A model generated the notes under the pieces. The model had not been told where the DNA came from. It saw only the letters and a list, made by a program, of their open reading frames with translations, and did no database searches. The translations under genes were made by a program, and so were the position numbers. Below are positions 56,367 to 64,000 of a stretch of 64,000 bases of DNA, one piece after another (the stretch's first letter is position 1; the number at the start of each line of letters is the position of its first letter). Source of the stretch: Pseudoxanthomonas sp. Root65 (GTDB taxonomy: Bacteria; Pseudomonadota; Gammaproteobacteria; Xanthomonadales; Xanthomonadaceae); NCBI RefSeq assembly GCF_001427635.1, contig NZ_LMHA01000001.1:852-64851 (forward strand), read 5' to 3'.

Positions 56367-59197
56367 CAGAACCACACCCGGTTTTCGCCGGCTCCGTCGA
56401 TGTTATCGACGCAGCGGCCGCACAGCTCCGGATGCGCGGCGTGCTGGCCGACATCGGCGCGATGGTGCCAGCAGCGCACGCACTTGGTCTTGGTGGTCGG
56501 CGTGGCCAGCACGAACACTTCGTCGGCGCTGACTTCGGACACGGTGACGTCGCCGCTGATGAAGAAGAAGCGCAGTTCCTCGGCCAGCGGCTGCCACTTG
56601 GCGGCGGTCAGCGCGTTCACCGACACGGCGATCTCCGCTTCCAGCGCGGCACCGATCAGGCCATTGGCGCGCATCGGCTCCAGCACCTTGGCGACCTGCT
56701 CGCGCAGGGCCAGCAGCTGGTCGAAGTCGGCGGCGTTCAGCGCCGCGCCTTCCGGCAGCGGCGCCAGGCCGTCGTACCAGGTGGCGAACAGCACGTTGCC
56801 GGTACGCTCGCCCGGCAGATAGCCCCACATTTCGTCCGCGGTGAAGCTGAGCACCGGCGCGATCCAGCGCACGAAGGCTTCGGCGATATGGAACATCGCG
56901 CTCTGCGCGCTGCGACGACCGCGCGAATCCTCGCGCATGGTGTACAGGCGGTCCTTGGTGACGTCCAGGTACAGCGAGCCCAGGTCGACGCTGCAGAAGT
57001 TCAGCAGCGCCTGCACGATCTCAGCGAAGTCGTAGCGGTCGTAGGCCGCCTTGATCTTCTCCTGCACTTCATAGGCACGGTGCACGATCCAGCGGTCCAG
57101 CGCCACCATGTCGGACGGCGCCAGCAGGTCGTGCGCGGGGTCGAAGCCGTTGAGGTTGCTGAGCAGGAAGCGCGCGGTGTTGCGCAGCCGACGGTAGGCG
57201 TCAGCGTTGCGCTTGAGGATTTCCTGCGACAGCGACATCTCGTTGCTGTAGTCGGCGCTGGCGATCCACAGGCGCAGGATGTCCGCGCCGAGGGTCTTCA
57301 TGATGTCCTGCGGCTCGATGCCGTTGCCCAGCGACTTGGACATCTTGCGGCCGTGCTCGTCCACGGTGAAGCCGTGGGTGAGGCACTGCCTGTAGGGCGC
57401 GGCCTTGTCGATCGCCACGCCGGTCAGCAGCGAGGACTGGAACCAGCCGCGGTGCTGGTCCGAGCCTTCCAGATAGAGGTCGGCCGGCTTGCCGAGACCA
57501 CGCTCCAGCAGCACGCCTTCGTGGGTCACGCCGGAGTCGAACCAGACATCGAGGATGTCGGTGATCTTGTCGTAGTCCTTCGCCTCGTCGCCCAGCAGTT
57601 CGGCCGCGTCCAAGGTGTACCAGACGTCGACCCCGCCCTGCTCCACCCGGTCGGCGACCGCGCGCATCAGCTCGACGCTGCGCGGATGCGGCTCGCCGGT
57701 TTCGCGGTGCACGAACAGCGCGATCGGCACTCCCCAGGTGCGCTGGCGCGAGATGGTCCAGTCCGGACGGCCATCGACCATGCCGGCGATGCGGGCTTCG
57801 CCCCACTGCGGGAACCAGCCCACCTGCTTGATCGCGGCGAGCGCATCGGCGCGCAGGTGGGCCTGTTCCATCGAGATGAACCACTGCGGGGTGGCGCGGA
57901 ACGCGATGGGCGTCTTGTGCCGCCAGCAATGCGGGTAACTGTGTTCGAGCTTGCTGAAGGCGAGCAGTGCGCCGCTCTGCTTCAGCACCTCGATGATCGT
58001 GTCGTTGGCCTTCCAGATATGCAGGCCGGCCAGTTCGACGCCATGCGCGGCCGGCGTGGACGGCAGGTACACGCCGCGACCATCGACCGGATTGAGCTGC
58101 GCGGCGGTGTACTTGTCCAGCAGGCCGTACTGCTTGCTGACGACATAGTCTTCCTGGCCATGGCCGGGCGCGGTGTGCACCGCGCCGGTACCGTCTTCGG
58201 CCGACACGTGGTCGCCCAGCAGCACGGGGATGTCGCGCTCGTCGTAGAACGGATGCGCGAACAGCGCGCCTTCCAGCGCACTGCCCTTCGCTCGGCCATG
58301 CACGGCGAGATCGGTGACGCCGTAGCGTTGCAGCGCGCGCGGAGCGAGCGCGTCGGCCAGCACCAGCCAGCGACGCTTGCCGTCATGCGCCGGGCCTTCG
58401 ACCAGCGCGTACTCGAGATCCGCGCCGACCGAGATGGCCAGCGAGGCCGGCAGCGTCCACGGCGTGGTGGTCCAGATCGGCAGCGCGACCTCGACATCGG
58501 CCGGCACGTCGACGCCGAACGCCTTCGCCACCGTCTGCGTGTCGCGCGCGGCGTAGGCGACGTCGACGGCTGGCGACACCTTGTCGGCGTATTCGATCTC
58601 GGCCTCGGCCAGCGCCGAGCCGCAGTCGAAGCACCAGTGCACCGGCTTCACGCCGCGCGTCAGATGGCCGTTGGCGACGATCTTGGCCAGCGCACGGATC
58701 TCGTTGGCCTCGAAGCGGAAGTCGAGCGTCTTGTACGGATTGTCCCAGTCGCCGATCACGCCCAGGCGCTTGAAGTCCTTGCGCTGGATGTCGATCTGCG
58801 ACTCGGCGTATTCGCGGCACTTCTGCCGGAACTCGACCGCATCCAGCTTCACGCCGACCTTGCCGAACTTCTTCTCGATGGCGATCTCGATCGGCAATCC
58901 GTGGCAGTCCCAGCCCGGGATGTAGGGCGCATCGAAGCCGGCCAGGTACTTCGACTTGACGATGATGTCCTTGAGGATCTTGTTGACCGCATGACCCAGG
59001 TGGATGGCGCCGTTGGCGTACGGCGGGCCGTCGTGCAGCACGAACAGCGGGCGGCCCCTGGCGTTGTCGCGCAGCTGCGCGTACAGGCCCTGGCTTTCCC
59101 AGCGGGCCAGCGTGTCGGGCTCGCGCTTGGGCAGGTCGCCGCGCATCGGGAAATCCGTGGCGGGCAGGTGGAGGGTGGCTTTGTAGTCCTGGCTCAC
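56366..59197 (-). CDS. ileS: Isoleucyl-tRNA synthetase
   Basis: A 943-aa class I enzyme. The HIGH-type motif is [18 protein letters not shown] (~58), the KMSKS is [12 protein letters not shown] (~605), and the editing domain lies between. The C-terminal zinc finger is CVRCWHH and LCGRCV. I chose the GTG at 59197 ([19 protein letters not shown]), which overlaps the ribF stop by 4 nt (GTGA) and matches family N-termini; the frame is open further upstream inside ribF. It is in the ribF-ileS-lspA operon. Confidence 0.97.
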   Translation of the reverse strand: MSQDYKATLHLPATDFPMRGDLPKREPDTLARWESQGLYAQLRDNARGRPLFVLHDGPPYANGAIHLGHAVNKILKDIIVKSKYLAGFDAPYIPGWDCHGLPIEIAIEKKFGKVGVKLDAVEFRQKCREYAESQIDIQRKDFKRLGVIGDWDNPYKTLDFRFEANEIRALAKIVANGHLTRGVKPVHWCFDCGSALAEAEIEYADKVSPAVDVAYAARDTQTVAKAFGVDVPADVEVALPIWTTTPWTLPASLAISVGADLEYALVEGPAHDGKRRWLVLADALAPRALQRYGVTDLAVHGRAKGSALEGALFAHPFYDERDIPVLLGDHVSAEDGTGAVHTAPGHGQEDYVVSKQYGLLDKYTAAQLNPVDGRGVYLPSTPAAHGVELAGLHIWKANDTIIEVLKQSGALLAFSKLEHSYPHCWRHKTPIAFRATPQWFISMEQAHLRADALAAIKQVGWFPQWGEARIAGMVDGRPDWTISRQRTWGVPIALFVHRETGEPHPRSVELMRAVADRVEQGGVDVWYTLDAAELLGDEAKDYDKITDILDVWFDSGVTHEGVLLERGLGKPADLYLEGSDQHRGWFQSSLLTGVAIDKAAPYRQCLTHGFTVDEHGRKMSKSLGNGIEPQDIMKTLGADILRLWIASADYSNEMSLSQEILKRNADAYRRLRNTARFLLSNLNGFDPAHDLLAPSDMVALDRWIVHRAYEVQEKIKAAYDRYDFAEIVQALLNFCSVDLGSLYLDVTKDRLYTMREDSRGRRSAQSAMFHIAEAFVRWIAPVLSFTADEMWGYLPGERTGNVLFATWYDGLAPLPEGAALNAADFDQLLALREQVAKVLEPMRANGLIGAALEAEIAVSVNALTAAKWQPLAEELRFFFISGDVTVSEVSADEVFVLATPTTKTKCVRCWHHRADVGQHAAHPELCGRCVDNIDGAGENRVWF

Positions 59198-60141
59198 GCC
59201 GTCGCTCGTCGTTGATGTTCGGAAAGGATCCCGCGCGCGTCGTCCGCATCGCGGTGCATCTGCTCGGTGAGGCTGGGCAGATCGGGGAATTTCAGTTCGT
59301 CGCGCAGCTTGGCGACGAATTCGACTTCGAGGTGGCGCCCGTAAAGGTCGCCGGCGAAATCGAACAGGTGGGCTTCGAGCAGCGGCTCCACGCCCTCGAC
59401 CGTGGGACGCGTGCCGAAGCTGGACACCGACGGCCACGGCCGGTCGCCGACGCCGTGCACCCAGGTGGCATAGATGCCGGACAGCGCGGGCGTCTTGGGG
59501 AAGCGCAGGTTGGCGGTGGGAAACCCGAGCGTGCGGCCGAGCTGTTTGCCGCGCACGACGCGGCCACCGATGGCGTACGGCCGACCGAGCAGACGCGTGG
59601 CGGTGGCGAAGTCCCCGGCCTTCAGCGCTTCGCGGATGCGGGTGCTGGAGACGCGGTCGCCCTGGGCATGGACGGGCTCGATCTCGCCGGCGCTGAAGCC
59701 CAGTTCGCCCCCCATCGCCTGCAACAGGGCGAGGTCGCCACCACGACGGTGGCCGAAGCGGAACTCCGGGCCGATCCAGACCTCGCGGGCCGAGAGGCGA
59801 CCGACCAGCAGCGTGCGGACGAAGTCCTCGGCGGAGCGGGCCGACAGCGTGGCGTCGAAGCGCAGCAGGCCGACATGGTCGGCGCCCAGGTCCAGCAGGC
59901 CTTCCACCTTGGCCCGCGCCAGGGTCAGCCGCGGCGGCGGATTGTCGCGGGCGAAGAACTCCCGCGGCAGCGGCTCGAAGGTCACCACCACGGCCGGCAC
60001 GCCCAGCGCGCGGGCACGGGCGGCGGCATGCCGCACCAGCGCACGGTGGCCCGAATGCAGGCCATCGAAGGCGCCGATGCAGACCACGCTACCGTGCGGG
60101 CACAGAGACCCGCCATCGACGTCACGGAACAGCCTGCTCAT
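59194..60141 (-). CDS. ribF: Bifunctional riboflavin kinase / FAD synthetase
   Basis: The protein has 315 aa. The N-terminal FMN adenylyltransferase domain has [15 protein letters not shown] (~22, the HxGH motif), [10 protein letters not shown] and [13 protein letters not shown]. The C-terminal riboflavin kinase domain has [14 protein letters not shown] (~200), LSGIYATWV and [18 protein letters not shown]. It makes FMN and FAD from riboflavin. It is translationally coupled to ileS and lies 79 nt after murJ. Confidence 0.97.
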   Translation of the reverse strand: MSRLFRDVDGGSLCPHGSVVCIGAFDGLHSGHRALVRHAAARARALGVPAVVVTFEPLPREFFARDNPPPRLTLARAKVEGLLDLGADHVGLLRFDATLSARSAEDFVRTLLVGRLSAREVWIGPEFRFGHRRGGDLALLQAMGGELGFSAGEIEPVHAQGDRVSSTRIREALKAGDFATATRLLGRPYAIGGRVVRGKQLGRTLGFPTANLRFPKTPALSGIYATWVHGVGDRPWPSVSSFGTRPTVEGVEPLLEAHLFDFAGDLYGRHLEVEFVAKLRDELKFPDLPSLTEQMHRDADDARGILSEHQRRATA

Positions 60142-60220
60142 GGATTCCTGTCAGAACGGATGCGCCGACGGCGGATCCGGGATGGTGCAAGACCTTGAAG
60201 TATAGCCGCCCGCGTCAACC

Positions 60221-61840
60221 TCAATGCCCACGCAGGTCACGCGGGCGGATGCCCTGCAGGTACAGCAGGCCGCCATACAGCGCACCGCCGGCGCCGACCA
60301 TCGCGGCCAGGCGCAGGCCGCGTTCCCACCACGCCCAGGCGGACCAGTCCACCCACAGCAACCGGAACGCCAGCACCGCCAGCGTCATGGCCAGCGTGGC
60401 GACCCCGATCTGGCGCAGGAAGCGACCCCATCCCGGCTGACGGCGGTACACGCCCGCCTTGCGCAGCAGCCAGGCCAGTTGCAGCGCATTGACCCAGCCG
60501 GCGATGGCGATGGCGAGCGCAAGCAGCGCGTGCGCGCCGGGGATGGTGGCCAGTGCCTGCGTCCAGCTTCCCCCTGCCGCCTGCAGCGCGGCCTGCCCGG
60601 TCGGCGTGGCGTACAGCAGCGCCGCGAACAGGCCGATCGTACAGAGGGCATTCGTCAGCACCGCCACGACCGCCGCCTTCACCGGCGTGCGGGTGTCCTG
60701 CCGCGAATAGAACGCCGGCGCCAGCACTTTCACCAGCAGGAAGGCGGGCACGGCCGTGGACTGCGCGATCAGGCTCCAGCTGCTCATCTGCGCGTCCTGC
60801 ACGGTAAAGCTGCGGTACTGGAACAAGGTCGACATCAGCGGCCCCGCGCACAGGATCAGGCCCGCGCAGGCCGGCAGGCCGATCATCAGGCAGAGCCGGA
60901 AGCCCCAGTCGAGCCCCTTCGAGTAGCCATCAGGATCGGTGGCGGCGTGCCGGCTGGACAGGTGCGGCAGGATCACCGTGCCGATCGCCACGCCGAACAT
61001 GCCCAGCGGGAATTCCAGCAGGCGGTCGCTGTAATACAGCCAGGTGATGCTGCTGTCGATCAGGTACGACGCCGCCATGGTGTTGAACAGCAGGTTGAAC
61101 TGCACCACCGACGAGCCGAACAGCGTGGGCACCATCAGAGTCAGGATCTTGCGGACGCCGGTGTGGGCGAAATCGAGTTTGGGACGCGGCAGCAATCCCA
61201 ACTTGGCCAGCGCAGGCAGCTGGAAGCACAACTGCAGGATGCCGGCGGCGAACACGCCCCACGCCAGCGCCTTGACCGAGTTCCCCATCAGCGGCGCCAG
61301 TCCCAGCGCCGCGGCGATCATCGCCAGGTTCAGCAGCACCGGCGACAGTGCCGGAATGGCGAACCGCTGGTAGCTGTTGAGGATGCTGCCCGCCAGCGAG
61401 GCCAGCGAGATGAAGAGCGCATACGGGAAGGTGATGCGCAGCATCTCGATGAACAGCGCGTGCTTGTCGCTTCCCACCTCGAAGCCGGGTGCGATGACCC
61501 GGGTCAACCAGGGCGCGGCAAGCAGGACCACCGCCGTGACGACCAGCAAGGCCGCCAGCAGGGTGCCCGCCACCCGGTCGACCAGCTCCCGGACGGCGTC
61601 CTGACCGTGCTTCTCCTTGTATTCGGCCAGCACCGGCACGAAGGCCATCGAGAACGAGCCCTCGGCCGACAGCCGCCGCATGAAGTTCGGAATGCGGAAA
61701 GCGGCGATGAACACGTCCATGGCCGGGTTGGCGCCGAACACGATGGCGTAGACCTGGTCCCGGACCAGCCCGGACACCCGCGACAGGAAGGTCATGGAGC
61801 TAAAGATGGCGGTGGAACGCAGGAGCCGGTTGCCGCTCAT
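60221..61840 (-). CDS. murJ: Lipid II flippase MurJ (MviN)
   Basis: A 539-aa MOP-superfamily membrane protein with about 14 helices that exports lipid II for peptidoglycan synthesis. Conserved parts are SMTFLSRVSGLVRDQVYA (~18), FIAAFRIPNFMRRLSAEGSFSMAFVPV (in two runs, ~40-66) and the late SRQDTRTPVK. GGGAGGGG upstream of the ATG (61840) decides the start. It is divergent from rpsT and heads the murJ-ribF-ileS-lspA series. Confidence 0.97.
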   Translation of the reverse strand: MSGNRLLRSTAIFSSMTFLSRVSGLVRDQVYAIVFGANPAMDVFIAAFRIPNFMRRLSAEGSFSMAFVPVLAEYKEKHGQDAVRELVDRVAGTLLAALLVVTAVVLLAAPWLTRVIAPGFEVGSDKHALFIEMLRITFPYALFISLASLAGSILNSYQRFAIPALSPVLLNLAMIAAALGLAPLMGNSVKALAWGVFAAGILQLCFQLPALAKLGLLPRPKLDFAHTGVRKILTLMVPTLFGSSVVQFNLLFNTMAASYLIDSSITWLYYSDRLLEFPLGMFGVAIGTVILPHLSSRHAATDPDGYSKGLDWGFRLCLMIGLPACAGLILCAGPLMSTLFQYRSFTVQDAQMSSWSLIAQSTAVPAFLLVKVLAPAFYSRQDTRTPVKAAVVAVLTNALCTIGLFAALLYATPTGQAALQAAGGSWTQALATIPGAHALLALAIAIAGWVNALQLAWLLRKAGVYRRQPGWGRFLRQIGVATLAMTLAVLAFRLLWVDWSAWAWWERGLRLAAMVGAGGALYGGLLYLQGIRPRDLRGH

Positions 61841-61870
61841 CGCCCCTCCCCTGCCCGGGGACGACCCAGG

Positions 61871-61899
61871 TTGACGCAACCTATTGAATGCCCCATAAT
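61871..61899 (+). promoter_or_regulatory. Sigma-70 promoter of rpsT
   Basis: TTGACG (61871-61876), a 17-nt spacer and CATAAT (61894-61899). The predicted start is near 61906, about 60 nt before the rpsT GTG. The divergent murJ gene begins 31 nt to the left. Confidence 0.75.
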
Positions 61900-61967
61900 T
61901 TCCGGCTCTATTACCCGTCTTCCGTTCACCCCCTGAATTCTCTCAGGTATTCACCAGGAATCCCACT

Positions 61968-62237
61968 GTGGCCAATATCAAGTCCGCCAAGAAGCGCGCC
62001 AAGCAGACCGTCGTGCGCAATGCGCGCAATGCCGGTCAGCGTTCGATGCTGCGCACCGCCGTCAAGAAAGTGCTGAAGGCACTGGACGCCAACGACGCCG
62101 CCGGCGCCCAGGCCGCGTTCGTCTCGGCCCAGCCGATCCTCGACCGCCTGAGCTCGCGCGGCCTGATCCACCGCAACAAGGCTGCCCGCCACAAGAGCCG
62201 CCTGAACGCCCGTATCAAGGCCCTGCAAGCGGCCTGA
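61968..62237 (+). CDS. rpsT: 30S ribosomal protein S20
   Basis: An 89-aa basic helical protein: [34 protein letters not shown], then [20 protein letters not shown]. It starts with GTG at 61968, with AGGAA 8 nt upstream; non-AUG starts are usual for rpsT and take part in autoregulation in E. coli (there UUG). It is monocistronic with its own promoter and terminator. Confidence 0.98.
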   Translation: MANIKSAKKRAKQTVVRNARNAGQRSMLRTAVKKVLKALDANDAAGAQAAFVSAQPILDRLSSRGLIHRNKAARHKSRLNARIKALQAA

Positions 62238-62267
62238 TTCACGGCGGTACGCAACGCGAAGACACGG

Positions 62268-62295
62268 AAGCCCGCCGCAAGGCGGGTTTCTTTTT
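62268..62295 (+). terminator. Terminator after rpsT
   Basis: The stem CCCGCC-GCAA-GGCGGG is extended by A-T pairs and followed by TTTCTTTTT. It lies 31 nt past the rpsT stop. Confidence 0.9.
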
Positions 62296-62330
62296 GCCTG
62301 TGCGCCGGCGATGGCGGAACGGGCCACGTG

Positions 62331-62356
62331 AAAAACCCGCCATCCGGCGGGTTTTT
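62331..62356 (-). terminator. Terminator after obgE (bidirectional)
   Basis: An 11-bp stem AAAAACCCGCC / GGCGGGTTTTT with loop ATCC, 7 nt past the obgE stop. It can act on both strands and forms a second stop for rpsT transcripts. Confidence 0.9.
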
Positions 62357-62362
62357 CGTGTC

Positions 62363-63523
<1,161 letters not shown>

Positions 63524-63542
63524 TCAGCCTGTGCGGAAAGCC

Positions 63543-63803
63543 TCAGGCTTCCGTCACCACGCTCACGGTACGGCGCTTCTTGGCGCCCTTGACCGAGAAC
63601 TCGACCTTGCCGTCGACCAGCGCGAACAGCGTGTGGTCGCGGCCCAGGCCGACGCCCGGACCCGGATGGAACTGGGTGCCGCGCTGGCGGATGATGATGT
63701 TGCCGGCATCGATCGCCTGACCACCAAAGACCTTGACGCCCAGCATCTTCGGGTTGGAGTCGCGGCCGTTGCGCGATGAGCCTACGCCCTTTTTATGTGC
63801 CAT
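63543..63803 (-). CDS. rpmA: 50S ribosomal protein L27
   Basis: The protein has 86 aa. [43 protein letters not shown] and [18 protein letters not shown] are classic L27. The N-terminal tail reaches the peptidyl transferase centre. It lies 12 nt after rplU, the usual pair. Confidence 0.98.
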   Translation of the reverse strand: MAHKKGVGSSRNGRDSNPKMLGVKVFGGQAIDAGNIIIRQRGTQFHPGPGVGLGRDHTLFALVDGKVEFSVKGAKKRRTVSVVTEA

Positions 63804-63815
63804 GACTGCTTCTCC

Positions 63816-64000
63816 TTACTTGTTGATGCCGGTGATTTCGATTTCGGTGTAATGCTGCCGGTGACCCTGGCGCTTCATGTGGTGCTTGCGGCGGCGGAAC
63901 TTGATGATGCGCACCTTGTCGGCGCGGCCATGGCCGACGACCTTCGCGGTGACGGTGGCGCCCTTCAGGGCGTCGCCCAGGCTGATGGTCTCGCCATCGC
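63816..64000 (-). CDS. rplU: 50S ribosomal protein L21, C-terminal part
   Basis: The gene enters from the right edge. The last 61 codons read [33 protein letters not shown] and [11 protein letters not shown] before a TAA at 63816-63818, the C-terminus of L21. The N-terminus is outside the window. It pairs with rpmA. Confidence 0.96.
   Translation of the reverse strand, partial: DGETISLGDALKGATVTAKVVGHGRADKVRIIKFRRRKHHMKRQGHRQHYTEIEITGINK

Overview
The window looks like chromosomal DNA from a Xanthomonadaceae gammaproteobacterium, most like Pseudoxanthomonas or a close relative. The grounds are high GC, the order lexA-recA-recX-alaS-csrA, the order ileS-lspA-ispH with ribF and murJ upstream, the Xanthomonas-type LexA operator in front of lexA, and several families of dimeric REP repeats. 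The genus is inferred from gene order and remembered sequence similarity; no database search was run.

Left end (1-17478, all minus strand): a secondary-metabolite block. A 4'-phosphopantetheinyl transferase and a sugar transferase of the kind found with PEP-CTERM/exosortase loci lie upstream of a 2484-aa NRPS-PKS hybrid (partial C, A, PCP, KS, AT, ACP, aminotransferase), a 1929-aa NRPS (C, A, PCP, C, PCP, alpha/beta-hydrolase) and a stand-alone hydrolase. The last three overlap by 4 nt at each junction. By my reading of the pocket residues, the A domains prefer proline and glycine. With malonyl extension and transamination the line should build a proline-derived beta-amino acid amide-linked to glycine. 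The N-terminus of a secreted beta-helix protein runs off the left edge.

17579-34015: tRNA-Arg, tRNA-Ser, csrA, alaS, recX, recA and lexA (SOS block), pncC and a TonB-dependent receptor on the minus strand. Then mutS, katG and a DUF937 protein on the plus strand, and hslR and a small lipoprotein on the minus strand.

34126-43374: the rplS-trmD-rimM-rpsP operon with a striking inverted repeat between trmD and rimM, a class IV aminotransferase, ffh, a CcsA-like membrane protein on the plus strand, radA, an animal-type heme peroxidase on the plus strand, and tRNA-Thr. Dimeric REP repeats sit downstream of ffh and between the CcsA-like gene and radA.

43375-54640: an accessory region. It holds an Rhs/YD-repeat secreted protein with a variable C-terminal tip and a tightly linked small gene that is a candidate immunity protein, a large DUF11-type surface protein with an internal tandem duplication, a RAYT transposase broken by one nonsense codon and flanked by inverted REPs, a small membrane protein with a zinc-ribbon-like tail, and a cluster of short AT-looped hairpins.

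54652-64000: housekeeping genes. ispH is followed, after two REP dimers, by lspA-ileS-ribF (minus strand, overlapping). murJ is divergent from rpsT, and obgE, rpmA and rplU (cut by the right edge) close the window. These genes cover isoprenoid precursors, lipoprotein processing, translation, flavin supply, lipid II export and ribosome assembly.
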